Positions 13,037 to 24,323 of a stretch of 64,000 nt of DNA are shown one piece after another (positions within the stretch are counted from its first letter, which is position 1; every line of letters starts with the position of its first letter). The stretch comes from Cyanodermella asteris (Eukaryota; Ascomycota; Lecanoromycetes; Ostropales; Stictidaceae), in the NCBI GenBank assembly GCA_900618795.1, contig UYJD01000005.1:652811-716810 (forward strand), in the 5' to 3' direction. The notes under the pieces were generated by a model. The model was not told the origin of the DNA and ran no database searches. It worked only from the letters and a program-made list of their open reading frames with translations. A program made the position numbers and the translations under genes.

Positions 13037-14440
13037 TCATTTCACATGATCATCAATAGCGCCAACCGCAGTCGCGACACTATTCTCCCTCTGCGGCTCC
13101 AAATTCTTCATCGGATAGGCCTCTTTGAGATTGTTACCCTGCGCGGTTGGAGGCGCGGTTGAATTCGTCTCCGTTTCGTCCATTCGCGAAAACGGATGCG
13201 TGTCCAAGTCTTCCACCCACGTCGGATGGAGTCTTCGTCTTCGCTGGAACCAAGATTCGTTGTGGCTTTCTTTGCGGGGATGGTCGGCGGTGACATTGCC
13301 GCTTGCACGGTCGAGCGTGCCGGTCGTGACGAAGATGAGGAGCGGTCGTAGGGACGGCAGGCAGGCTTTTTGCGCGGTCAGCTTCTGGATTTGGTGAGGG
13401 GCTGGGAGAGGTGGCTTACCGCAGACGACCGCAATGTGCATTTCGACTGTGGACATGATCTCGCCGGGGCTGAGGTCCCAGGTGAGGTCTGGCGAATTCA
13501 CGTTCAGCCGTAGCAGGAGGATCAGCCGGGCAATCGAGATGCCGACGATACTGTCGAGTGCGTCAGCTCTATCCAATTGATGTTTCCGAGAGTTGTGCTC
13601 ACAAGAACCCAAGCAGGAAGATGTTTGTCAGAGCCACTTTTTGCGCGCGGCGAAGTTGAAGATTCCAGATGAACGGCATCGGGAGAGCAATGAGAAGGAC
13701 GTCCGTCAAAATGTTCGGCACGGCGTTCGCTGCGTAGAATTTGTTTACATTGACGGGACAACTTGCCGCGAGCGAAGGATCAACCACTCGATCCCAGTAT
13801 GCGTTCAACGGAAAGCACTGCAGAGCAGTGACAAGAAACTGGACGGAGATCAGCATCAGCAATTACGCCTCGGAGAAACCTACTCACTACAGCGATTCCC
13901 CAGCATGCCACGATTGCTGTAAGAACATAGATCGGTATCCGAATCTTGCCGACTTGGAAGATTCGCCAGTAGAAGGCCAGGACCGAAAATTTGACGCAGA
14001 CGATGGCAACAGTGTATGTGACCTCCGAAACGAAGAGGACCTTATTCATAGGAACCCCGATATCAGCGTCTGCAACCCATACATGACGGCCAAGGCCTTT
14101 CGGGATGACTGTGGAACATGTCAGGATCCGGGCCAGGTTCGTCGTTTGAGATGTCCAGACTTACGCCATCCGATGAAGGTGAAAATAAAAACCGATGCCG
14201 AGATCTTCTCTGGTCAGCATGTTTCTCCCCGAGTCTGGACGCAACTTCACCCACGAAGGCCAGAATGACGAGAAGATCATCCCACCAAATACTTTGCTTC
14301 GTCAACCTGCGAGCAAGCAGACGGAGCGCAACGGCAATCAATGCCAGTAGCCAGACGGTCAAATTGATTCCCAGAATTAGCGGGACCCGCGTTTCACTGA
14401 GGTCAACCCCAGGAGGGGATCCATTCATTTCGCTACCCAA
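13037..14440 (-). CDS. PTH11-like fungal rhodopsin-fold membrane protein
   Basis: Six exons, 14440-14251, 14209-14165, 14108-13888, 13838-13603, 13550-13420 and 13365-13037, keep frame and give 383 residues. Seven hydrophobic segments are visible. Family landmarks are WWDDLLV after the first segment, GLGRHVW in the next extracellular loop, LNAYWD and CPVNVNKFYAANAVPNILTD around the sixth, and VVCACLPSLRPLL in the last. These define the fungal rhodopsin-domain / PTH11-like group (PF20684 type), whose studied members include surface sensors used by plant pathogens; most are uncharacterised. The C-terminus is a polar tail of about 90 residues. The second exon is only 45 bp; its boundaries are the least certain part of the model. 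Confidence 0.85.
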
Positions 14441-16006
14441 ACTAAAGCCCTATTTCCTCCAACGTCGAGGTTCGTGGGGGCTCGTAAGTCGCGAAATGCC
14501 ATCCGATAATGGCACGAGACACGGGCATGCCTTCTATCTATGTGCGGGAGACTGCGGACGGGCCGGACGGTGGGATCCACGGATCTACCCCGGATCGTCT
14601 GGTACATGGACGTCAAGGTCTCATTCAGTACTTAGTGTGCGGCAGGGGCGCGGAAGCTGTGGTCCGCTACCCAATGGAACGACTGCGATCGTCTGGGACA
14701 AACGCTGTAAAGCAGTGAGCAGTGACCGGGAATTTGTCACGGTGGTTGGAACACGAAAAGTCGACGGACAATTGGTAGAGGAAGGCAGGACTTGAGCAAA
14801 GTCACAGATAGAACGCCAATATCACGGATCGTACCAAGCGTTGGCGCCCAGTTTCAACGGCATTGGCTGGACAGCAAGCAAACAGTGACATGTGATGAGT
14901 CGATGCCGGGACGGGTTGGCGGGGCGGCCGGGAATAGAGTTCAAAGTTGGCCCTGGTGTTGGGGCACACGGTGTCCGCTCTAACTCTGTGTTGGTCTCAC
15001 CGTCTCATGTGCATATTGCTGTACTGTACTGTAGTTAATGGCCGGAGTCTTTGAAAGAGAGGTTGCTTTGCCAAAGAGAGCGTTAAGTCTCACGTAGGCT
15101 GCCAGTTCTCGCAGTCCACGAACGAAGAAGTGGAGAGCATCGCCAGCCAAAACTGAAGAAGAGTAGTTGACACGCTAGATCACAAACAGGCCAGTTCGTA
15201 TCCTGCTGGGTAGCTTTACAACAGAGAAGACGGAACGATCGACATCGCCGCGTAACCAACGCATGCAAAAACTTGAATGCTCCGAAGACAATAACAGTAG
15301 TCCATCCTGCGACTCGCTTCCACGATTGTTTGTACTCGTACGTTATGCTCTCGTCGAGTTAAAAAGCTTGGAGCACCAGACCGAGTGCGGTTGGGAAGGG
15401 CCGCGTCCGAGTCAACCTCCACGATTCTCCCTGTCGAGTGAAGATCAGCGCACAGTAGGTCTCATCCAGCTAGCAATTTCCTGGCCTTTGCATACACTTT
15501 CTTAGCCTCGCCATCACCAACAGCCATGCTGCAATGTACACGCCGAGGGACGGATCGCATCGAAATATATGCATGATGAGGAGAAGTTGACCACAAGTGC
15601 GAAGTAAAAGGCAGAAGGATCATTCCAAGGCAAAAAGATGCGATACGCGTCTCTCCAGAAAGCGCTTTCGACCATTGTCTGTGGCTTTTTGTGGCTGCAG
15701 GATGCACGTGCTGACCAACGACGTGTCTTAAGAGTCCTCGTCACGACCAACTTCCCGCCCCTCAGTCCCTTCTAAATCGTGCCTATCGATTGAATGACAA
15801 CGGCGGCATGTCGTCGCGCGCCGTTGGTCCGCCATTGCCACCTGTCGGCAATCAGGACGCGAACAGATCTCGCGTTTCTTCGCTGGCCATGTCGATCCAG
15901 ATAATACCGGCGACTGTTGTTGCTGCACGATCTGAGAACTCGTATCCTAGAGCATCAGAATTGAAGGCAGCGCGCGTTTTCTCCAGATAGATACTGCATA
16001 GCGACC
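14441..16006. other. Intergenic region without a supported gene
   Basis: This 1.6-kb spacer between divergent genes must hold both promoters. The frames here are short and lack domains or good start contexts. No RNA gene or repeat was recognised. Confidence 0.5.
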
Positions 16007-16802
16007 ATGGCTCCTACCTTGGTCATCGTTCCTGGCGCATGGCACGTCAAGACTTTTGCTTCGCCGCTCATCAAGCATTTGGAGGCAGCTGGCTACCCCG
16101 CCGAGGCTGTCACGCTTCCCACGGTGAACAGCGCAAAGTCGCTGGCAGAAGATATCTCGTATTTGCGAGACGAAGTTCTTGTCCCATTGCTGGATGCCGG
16201 GAAAGATGTCATACCGATCATGCACTCTTATGGCGCGTTCCCGAGCAGCGCTGCAGTCAAAGGGCTCGGCAAAGGTAGTCGCAAGAACGGCTCCGGCGCC
16301 ATCCTGGGCGTCATTCTCGTGACTGCTTTCATCCCGCTCGAAGGCAAGTCACTGGTCGAGATGATCGGAGGCGGCCTTCCGCCAGATCTGGACATCGACG
16401 TGAGTTGCCAATCTTGTGGTGCACTCGCCGTGGGGCGAAAGCTGACCTGAACAGGAAGAGAAAGCAACCATGAGAGTCATTGACCCCAAAAACTTCTTCT
16501 ACGCTGATGTTCCGGAGCCGCTGCTGTCAGAGGCGATAACTTCGCTCAGGCTGCATTCTCTCAATTCCTTCCACGACAAGGCTGGTCCTTCGGGATTCGC
16601 GGATGATGCATATAACGGGCGACGTGGATACGTACGGACAATTCAGGACGTCTGCTTTCCATTGGCGGTTCAAGATGGTATGATTGCCGGCAGCGGGATA
16701 GAGTGGGACATCAAAACCATGGACACGTCGCATAGTCCGTTCTTGAGCAAGACAGAAGAACTTGCAGGGCACTTGCTCGAATTCGTCAAGAGTTGGTCAT
16801 AA
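16007..16802 (+). CDS. Alpha/beta hydrolase, small AB_hydrolase_6 type
   Basis: Two exons, 16007-16399 and 16455-16802, joined by a 55-bp GTGAGT...CAG intron in phase 0, give 246 residues. The opening TLVIVPGAWH is the first strand with the oxyanion-hole loop. The nucleophile elbow is IMHSYGA, with Ser between His and Tyr, as in fungal MHSYGG-type hydrolases. The catalytic His is in DTSHSPFLSK near the C-terminus. An Asp in the FYADVPEPL-to-DIKTMD region would complete the triad. There is no signal peptide, so it is probably cytosolic. Relatives act on esters, lactones or polyketide intermediates, and the true substrate cannot be inferred. No biosynthetic partner gene lies beside it. Confidence 0.88.
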
Positions 16803-17087
16803 ATGCGCGCACATTCAGGAGCTGTCGCCTACTACAAACTCAAGGCTCAACCTCGCAGAGATAATGACAGCCAAAACAGATTCTGAACGACCTTTCACGA
16901 AACAGCAGACATAAATACGAGGAGATAGCGATTTGCGAGTCACTATGGACACATCACGCGCAAGGCAGAAGCTCTGTCCACAACATATTGAAGCTTGGCG
17001 CGATCTCATACTTATGCAATCCCAGGCCCTTCGTACTCCACAAGCCACCACGCGGCGAGCTTTCGGATCAGACGCATCTGTTGACCC

Positions 17088-17453
17088 CTATTGCCGGCCG
17101 AACCACGACCTCTTTCTTGCCCCCAGAGTCTTTCCCTCCATGTCCTTCTCCTTCCTCTCTATCTCCTTCTCCCTCGCCATCAGCTCCTGCTCCGTGTCCT
17201 CCAGCTGCATTACACTCTCACGCATGTCTGTTCCTCTTTCCAAGCCACGTGGACGTTCAACAGCGTATCGACTTTGAGCTGGCTCGTGACGCGCAGCAGA
17301 GTATCTGCTGTGATTGCCCATATCACATTTGTCGTCTTCTGCGTCCCTGTAATTCTGGTACTGGCAGTTTTGTCTGAGGCACCGATCTGTAACGACTTTC
17401 GTATGATATCCACAGCTGCTGACCTGACATTTGCTGTAACCTGTCACGCACAT
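17088..17453 (-). CDS. Small Cys-rich protein with C-terminal coiled coil
   Basis: Single-exon frame of 121 residues with an excellent start context (GCCACC before the ATG at 17453). The N-terminal 45 residues hold six cysteines and a histidine (MCVTGYSKC, SSCGYH, DRCLRQNCQY, DDKCD), suggesting a small metal-binding fold. Residues 80-112 are almost all charged heptads (EQELMAREKEIERKEKDMEG), a predicted coiled coil, followed by a basic end. I do not recognise the family, but small fungal proteins beginning with such a Cys/His pattern are common. No intron is needed. The call rests on composition and start context, so it could still be chance. Confidence 0.5.
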   Translation of the reverse strand: MCVTGYSKCQVSSCGYHTKVVTDRCLRQNCQYQNYRDAEDDKCDMGNHSRYSAARHEPAQSRYAVERPRGLERGTDMRESVMQLEDTEQELMAREKEIERKEKDMEGKTLGARKRSWFGRQ

Positions 17454-19289
17454 GGTGGCGTTTTGAAACTTGGTTGGGATTCGAAGGCCTAAGGGCTTGT
17501 GATTTGATGAACGGAATGAGGGATTCGACTGACGGTGTTGTCGAAGCTGCGATCACTTCTTGGATGCGGGCTCTTCGTTTGTGGATGGTCTTAAAGAAGA
17601 CAAAAAGTAGCCCGAAGGCGGAAGCGCAAGTGCTTGAAATATTGGCAACGAATATTTGTCATATTTGGAAGGCTGGTATCCTTCTGGTTTCCTGACCGTC
17701 GCAGCTCAGCCGTCTTTTGGTCTGTGCTTCCAAATAAAGCAGGAAAGAAGCTGTGCTTGCAAAAACTCCTGCCTCAACCTCGCAGCCATACACGAGAACG
17801 AAAACAGCAACAGTGGCCACTACAACGGGCTGTGCGTGTCACGTCCAAACACCACTGGAATATCCCAGGCAAGGCCGCCCTACTTCAAATCCATTGAGTT
17901 CTCTGACGCCCTACAGCACATCTCAGTGATTCCTTCCCTTGCCCCAATTTCCACGCCCTGCGTCTTCAGCGTTCTGCTTATCTTGACCCGCCCTGTTGCT
18001 CCAGTCTATTTATGTATTGGTGGGTACTGCTTGATATATACATGTATTGCAGCAGCCCAGAAAGTCTACCGCCTTTGTCATGTCACGTGGGACCGAATGC
18101 TGTTTCCTCAGTTGCAAACAGGCTGGTTGCCATGTACAGTAGGGAGGGAGGGAGAGAGACGAAGAGAGACGATATAGCAGTACAAATCCGAACGGTCAGA
18201 CGGATTCTCCAAAATGGATGCCAACATGGAGAGCCAACGCCAACACATGAAAGGCCGCTCACGCGGACGATTTTCTCCCAATCCAGTCAATCTAAATTTG
18301 CGCAGTGGTTCGCGTGTGGACCCCTCACTTCATCATCTTCCAAATCTCGCACTCGGCGTAGAACTACGCTATCGACAGAGTCGTTCAGTTCACATCTCAC
18401 CAAGGCAAACTATCTCAGCCTCTTGGACTCGCTCACCCGCGCGTTCTTTTGGACTTCCGGCCCGCTCCCGCCCTTTCCCCTTTTTGGCACCCTACTGGAC
18501 GGTACAGCGCCCTGTCTCCTTACCGTCTTCAACTTCTACTTACGGCTCAGACTCCCCAAACACCGTGCACTCGCAGTCCGAACAGTGTCTTTGCGATTTT
18601 TTTAGGCTCCATCCTCCTGACCTCGTCACGGCTCCGTGTCAGACATTGCTCGTTGTCGCAGAGTATGTCTATCGTTTCGATCTCACTCTTATATGCCGGA
18701 GACTGGCATAGCAGGAGCTGTGTTCCGCGCATTGCAGATATACGAGCTGGAACGAATGGACCGAGTTAGGATCTCAGATGGATCCGCTGGCCTGGATTTC
18801 GAAGGTAGGAAAGTCGGGACGTTTCGCGGACAACAGTAGTATGGCTTGCTCTGATGATTGCAAATCTTGTCGGCAAAGTCATCTCAAGAACAGGAAAAAC
18901 ATAGACATTTGGCCATATGAACATTCCAAAGACAGCACAGACGAGAGCAGAAAATGCAGACTCGGTGCCTCGCTGACATCATTCTCACGGTACGGCTAGC
19001 CCCAACGTAGTCGCATGTCTGAAACGTGATTTCCATTGCATTATTTACTAACTCATTCGTGTGCGTGAGGTACACACCCGCAGAAAGGCGCTATAGTGGT
19101 ATCTTTGTGTATCATCAAACCTTCGCCCATTACGGTGCGATCATGCCTTTCCAGAACTCACCCAACTGCCCTTCGTCCATGGCACATCGCCCTTGTTGCT
19201 CTTGTTTTCCAACATTTCACTCCTATGTTTTCAGACTGGAATTCTTGAAAGGTCCCAGGATAGGCATCTCTGATTCAGCCTTTTCGAGC
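17454..19289. other. Intergenic region without a supported gene
   Basis: Frames such as 18012-18605 are compositionally random and overlap each other in several registers. A purine-rich patch of GGGA repeats lies at about 18136-18170. The final part next to 19289 is probably the 3' UTR of the channel gene. Nothing else is recognisable. Confidence 0.45.
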
Positions 19290-22013
19290 TTACCAGTGAA
19301 TCTTCTCCTCATGGACTGGCGGAACCTTCGAGTTGTCCCAGGTGAGCTTGCCCTTGTCGTCGAAAGTGGCGTCATTGTCGGTGCAGTCAATGACCTTGCT
19401 TGTATGCGCCACCTCCTGAGCACTGATGCCCATGGTATCCCTCGGAATCCAGATAATGGGAGCCTCGTTTGTAATAGCCGGATCGAAGAAGGCGTGGCGC
19501 TCAACCTCTGGATCGTAGGTCATTGGAGGGTAATCAGTCGGTACCAAACGACGCAGAGTCTCGTAATCGGCATACTTGGTCGGGCTCAGCCACTTGGCGA
19601 TCATGTTGGGCTTCTTGTGTGGTGGCGGCAAGCTGTGCGAAGCGGTACCATTCCCATTCGCGGAACTCTCAGAACCCTTAGTGTGAACGTCAGCTGCTCC
19701 GTCGCCATTGCTGGCACCATTGTGCCCATTGGTCGCATCTGTAGTGCCGTTCTCCAGGCCCTGAAGGCGTGCCTCCTCCACGGACAGCGAGGTAGGCAGA
19801 GTGTAGAACAGAGGGCCCATTGACTTGTTCAGGGACATGTGGAACAAGATGGATGCAACCAAGAAGACGGCCATCAGCACAGTCGGACCTGGTGCGAAAG
19901 AGACTGCGAAGATACCGACAAGCGTAACCTGGGCAACGTACAGCGCGACTGTGATGTGCTTAAGTGCTTGAATGTAGATGAGTCCGTGTGTCTCGATCTG
20001 AGCATTGGTCGTGAAAATAAGGTTGTAGCGGAAAGCCTGGTAGATCAAGAACAAACCGATCAAACTCCAACCAAGGACCAGTGGTGACATGATGGAGTAG
20101 ATGATGCAGATCATGACGAAGAACTCGTACATGGGGAAGATGCTACCCCAGCCCAAGGCCGAAAGGCTCGTCCAGCGCTTGTACATCTTGCGAGGAGTGT
20201 TGTCAAGGATCTTGCCTAGCAGGAAGAAGAGCACCAGCCCGGCAATCTGCAGCAACTGGCCCCAAAAGATGGAGAAACCTTGAACGATGATGTAGGCCAT
20301 GAACAGATTGGCGGCGGTCGGGATATTTGTGGCAAGTAGCTGAGGCGTACCCCCAGGGTTGTTCCCAACAGACGTGGCAAGCGATGAGGCTGTTGAGCCG
20401 AGGGTACCTACAAGGAACACTTCGATGACCTGGAAGGCAAAGTACCAGTTCTGACAACTCAGTTCGACCGTAGCTAAGGTGGGGGCGCCTCCGAGCTTCG
20501 CCATGAGACGCAGGATAATCGGTACCAGAGCCATGAGCACGGAGAGTAAGACTGACGGAAGCAAACCCTGTATCAGACCAAACAGTACGCTGGGCAGGTA
20601 CGTGATGAAGCAGAGCCAAGCCATCCATGGAGGACCGTTGGCGCCCGGGGGAGCAGAAGGGCCTGAACATGTGTCGGGAAGGACCTTGGTGAGGTTGGAA
20701 ATGATACCGACAAAAGCGACAGGGATGGCCCAGAAGACCAACAGCAGAATAACAAAGGTGAGAGTCGCTGTACGGCGGAGGAGACGCTCCCACCACTTGA
20801 TCCGCAAATTGCCCCAGATGGTTTCGGTCGGGCTGACACCAACGAAGCGAGGAGCCATGTGGAGAGGCTTGTGGTGAGCGGTGCATTGGTACGCGGCCTG
20901 GGCCTCTTCCTGAGTTTCGAATTCGACGAAAACAGCACCAACAGCCGGAGTGTTCCCAGAACGGTGTTCGGCCTGCGACTTCTCGATCTGCGGGGTCAAT
21001 CGAGCGATTTCCTCCCGGCACCAGTTGATTGTGTCGACCTTCTTACCGATCAACGGCTTCAAGCGGTGCGTCGGGCGGTCCTTTGGCTGGACCCAACGGC
21101 CAGCAACCGAACCAGACTCGCCATCAATAGTCGTTGGACCTGTTGTCTGCTCCTCTTCGACGCTTTGAGGGTTCTTTTTCAAGGCCTTGAGGCGATTGGC
21201 GTTTGCCGTTTTGATCAACTTGGCCTCCGCGCCCTCAAGCTTCATAGCGGCGCTCGTTCTGTCTTCGACAAGTTCAGTGAGGTCCTTGGTATCAGTAGCA
21301 ACCCAGACATTTCTGGGAGGAGAATGCCTGAATAGACGGCGGATGACCGTCTCTTTGCAATAGTCGAGGGGAACCGAGGTGAAGAGGACAGTCTTGGAGG
21401 AAACCCTGTTCGCATAGAGAGGCGAGAGCAGGTATGCCTGACGTAAGTTGATGTAGAAAATCATCTCGCGGTAGATCGTGTACCAGACGAATCCAAAGTA
21501 TGCCCAAGCTACGAATACAGATGCATACAGGCGCGGGTTGTTGCGGTTTTGGTCTCCGGTAATGTTCGACAGAGAAATCTTCTCAAACTGCTCTTTCCCA
21601 GAGGGTCCCGTACCGTAGACTGGCCAAAGAATGGTAAACGTGAGGCCGCAGCCAACGAGAATAAGCATACAGCCAACACGCAGGTATCGCAAGAAGAAGT
21701 AGCCGTCGATGGAGTGATGTTGAAGGACGTAGGTATCGGGAATCTTGAAGAAGTCGACAATGCCACCAAATATGCTCGATCGTATTTTGGGGGAACGTTC
21801 TTGGGGCTGCAAGGTCGAAAGGAAGGTTCTCGGGGCATAGATGCGCTCAAACTTGGGTCTGAGGAAGAGGAAAGCCGTGAAGCCGATGATGGCGACCGCG
21901 GCCACGGGCACCAAGGTCACAATTACCGTGGAGATGGACTGAGTCTGCGGTTCGCCCGACGACGCCGTCGGGGTTGGAGGGGCCGACATCTTGGAGGTAG
22001 GCGGCTCTCGCAA
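19290..22013 (-). CDS. Csc1/OSCA-family (DUF221) stress-gated cation channel
   Basis: One uninterrupted exon encodes 907 residues; a second ATG at 21989 (MSAPPTPTASS) is an equally good start. The order of parts is typical: one N-terminal segment near residues 30-50, two more near 110-200, then a cytosolic RRM-like region (VLFTSVPLDYC, later VGAVFVEFETQEEAQAAY and RFVGVSPTETIWGNLRI). These are followed by the 7-TM RSN1 block from about residue 410 to 750 and a polar tail containing a Gly/Asn-rich stretch. Yeast Csc1 and plant OSCA proteins are hyperosmolality-gated calcium-permeable channels; the fungal Rsn1/Phm7 group is implicated in membrane trafficking. The upstream 5' region contains a three-copy 9-bp repeat. 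Confidence 0.93.
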   Translation of the reverse strand: MREPPTSKMSAPPTPTASSGEPQTQSISTVIVTLVPVAAVAIIGFTAFLFLRPKFERIYAPRTFLSTLQPQERSPKIRSSIFGGIVDFFKIPDTYVLQHHSIDGYFFLRYLRVGCMLILVGCGLTFTILWPVYGTGPSGKEQFEKISLSNITGDQNRNNPRLYASVFVAWAYFGFVWYTIYREMIFYINLRQAYLLSPLYANRVSSKTVLFTSVPLDYCKETVIRRLFRHSPPRNVWVATDTKDLTELVEDRTSAAMKLEGAEAKLIKTANANRLKALKKNPQSVEEEQTTGPTTIDGESGSVAGRWVQPKDRPTHRLKPLIGKKVDTINWCREEIARLTPQIEKSQAEHRSGNTPAVGAVFVEFETQEEAQAAYQCTAHHKPLHMAPRFVGVSPTETIWGNLRIKWWERLLRRTATLTFVILLLVFWAIPVAFVGIISNLTKVLPDTCSGPSAPPGANGPPWMAWLCFITYLPSVLFGLIQGLLPSVLLSVLMALVPIILRLMAKLGGAPTLATVELSCQNWYFAFQVIEVFLVGTLGSTASSLATSVGNNPGGTPQLLATNIPTAANLFMAYIIVQGFSIFWGQLLQIAGLVLFFLLGKILDNTPRKMYKRWTSLSALGWGSIFPMYEFFVMICIIYSIMSPLVLGWSLIGLFLIYQAFRYNLIFTTNAQIETHGLIYIQALKHITVALYVAQVTLVGIFAVSFAPGPTVLMAVFLVASILFHMSLNKSMGPLFYTLPTSLSVEEARLQGLENGTTDATNGHNGASNGDGAADVHTKGSESSANGNGTASHSLPPPHKKPNMIAKWLSPTKYADYETLRRLVPTDYPPMTYDPEVERHAFFDPAITNEAPIIWIPRDTMGISAQEVAHTSKVIDCTDNDATFDDKGKLTWDNSKVPPVHEEKIHW

Positions 22014-24323
22014 GTGTCAAAAAGAGCTGGAACAGATCAATGGTCAGTCTTTCCTAAGCAATGCGTGCGTGGAAGTATGCAATAAACAATTGCACCTAAA
22101 TGCAGCTACCTGAGCTACCTGAGCTACCTGAAGTGCGGGTAAAGGTCACGGAGGGAAGAAGAATCGGGGCTGGTGGCATACCTTTTTGTGTTGACTGCGA
22201 ACCTGTTTGGATTGCAGCTACAGTCGCACACGACGTCAACTGTGCAGGCGCGAGCCCGACTGCTTTTGTAGGCGAGGGAATGCGCGAATCGACCAGCAAC
22301 GCGCAATTGCTCAAGGCACCGGCAAGAGAGATGAAGCCGCGGCGGAAGATGGGTGGAAGATGTAGCGGCGCTTCAACAGAGAACAGGGCAGCGAGGCTGG
22401 AAGGTTGCGGGTGGACACTGTCGGCTGTCTGTGCTCGCTGCGCGTCGACTGTGGGTGAGGAAATTGGAGGGCAGGCGCGAATGACGTTGCCCCGTCCGAT
22501 TGGGCAACAGCAATCGACGGTCGGTCCTTCCTTCGCCTCGTCCTGCGTCCTTCGCGTCCTGCTTTGCACTCGACGAGACGATTGTGTCCTAGCACGGCGG
22601 CGCGTAATGTAAAATGTCTTGGATTCGAAGATTGCCCAAGAAACACCTTCGCGGGCTGGCCTCGATACTTATCTCCTCATCCTGCACCACTTCACGACTG
22701 TCCTGCGCCAGCCTCGTCACTATGGCGCGAGCTCCATGAGGTCTGGAGACCAGGCGCAGCTCTTTGTGGCGCCGACGACCCGATCTTTGGTTGCACAGCT
22801 CATTCTCCCCCTCAACCAAAAGTCTCTTTTTTTAAGCTTCCCTTGGCTCTGTTCTCTGCACCCTCTCCTGTGCCTCCCCAATCTAGTCTGTTGCAATCAT
22901 GCATGTGCCCGTGCCCATCACGTTAAATTCGGTTTACCTGGCCGTCAGCGTGTGGCTGCCCGTTGTGCTACACCCAAAACAACCTGACACACCTAGCAAG
23001 TTGGCTTGCGAGCTGCACCACCGACAATATTGTTAGCACCCAGCAAACTTTGATGAAAACAGGCTTTAGACGCCACAGCGAAGTCCTCCAGCTATTGTGG
23101 GGTCGTCAACGTCAACGAACCAAATGGATCACACAGGCGGTGATAGGCTCTGGCTCGCGCTGCCGACCCCGATCGGGAGATCAGAAGCTCTTCATGCAAG
23201 CTGACTGCCGAGTTTCCTGCTCTCAGGCAACAGCCACAGGTGACGGAGTCTTTTGTTGCAGTTTGTGTGGCTTGCGTGCGATGCACGCGAAAAGACTGTG
23301 GCTGGCCTACTGCCAGGGACATGGTCCAGACCATCGCAGCCACTCCTTCGCCAGGGGCTAATTGGACAGCACAGACTCTGCATGAGACTTCAATGTGCTA
23401 TATAGGTGTAACCCCGGTTTGAGCACCCCTTGTCGCATGATCTAGGCCATTGAGTGCCCTTGGAACATCTGGATCTCGACACTGCAACTTGTTCACTTCA
23501 GCTTGCAAGCACCCAAAGCTTCATCGATGAGGTCAGGCGCACGTCGTGGTCTGCTGTGGCTAGTGCCTGGACTCGAAGGAACAGTGAGGCTGATGCAAGA
23601 TTATTTGTGGAGCTGTCAAAGCTGTCACTTTCAGTCGCAGACTTTGCGCTATCAATTGACTTTTTCTGGCCGTTTCCTCATTTGGACACCGCTCCCCTTT
23701 CCAGCCACTTTTGTCTCACATTTGCTGTGCTTGATGAGATAACGTGATCCGTGGCTCTCGTCTACGGTCAAGATTAAGGCACGACTGTGCATCGCAGCAC
23801 GGCCTCAAACCATTGGATGAGCGCGGACGTTCACGACAGCAAGAGCTTATGAATGGCATCCACTGTAGACACAAGACCGCTGATGTATCGCTCGCTAACT
23901 CAAAATGTCTTCACGATTGCTTCCGCTCTCTCGCTTGAAACGGTGGAAGAAAGACTCTGACGTAGGTTGCCATGTCGAGTCTTGCAGCGTTCGCGGGCAT
24001 TATTCTCCGCACCGCTGTTGATGTGATGCCAGCACTCGGAACTCCATTGCTCATCTCATCTCAGCGCTTCGAAGTCAACTTTGGTCGTGCTCAGGATTGC
24101 CATCTGGGACAGGCCGTGATGGTAGACTTGACAGCGTCGAGCTTGATACGAGCCGTGCTCGACTGCGAGCCCGATCGCAACTTTATATGTAGGCGTCGCA
24201 AACAGTCCGCCTCCCGACGAGTCTCCTTACTGGCAGTTGCAAACGTCCTTTGAGGGCGTCCAGAGGGAGTTTGTTCGACATTTTGTCCTCAGGTGCCGTG
24301 ATCCATGTTCGGCTGCTGGCCGA
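22014..24323. other. Intergenic region, promoter side of the channel gene
   Basis: It contains the 5' leader of the channel gene, including minus frame 22569-22096 with low-complexity Ser/Gly content, which I regard as leader sequence. The 3' flank of the zinc-cluster gene is also here. No domain-bearing frame was found. Confidence 0.45.
22105..22131. repeat. 9-bp tandem repeat, three copies
   Basis: Three perfect copies of GCTACCTGA, about 90 bp upstream of the Csc1-family start, so within its promoter or 5' UTR. Confidence 0.85.

Noticed and set aside
20203-21021. 272-codon minus-strand frame
   Set aside because: Alternative-frame shadow inside the Csc1-family gene.
22096-22569. 157-codon minus-strand frame upstream of the channel gene
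   Set aside because: Low-complexity, contains the 9-bp tandem repeat, and most likely is the 5' leader of the Csc1-family gene.
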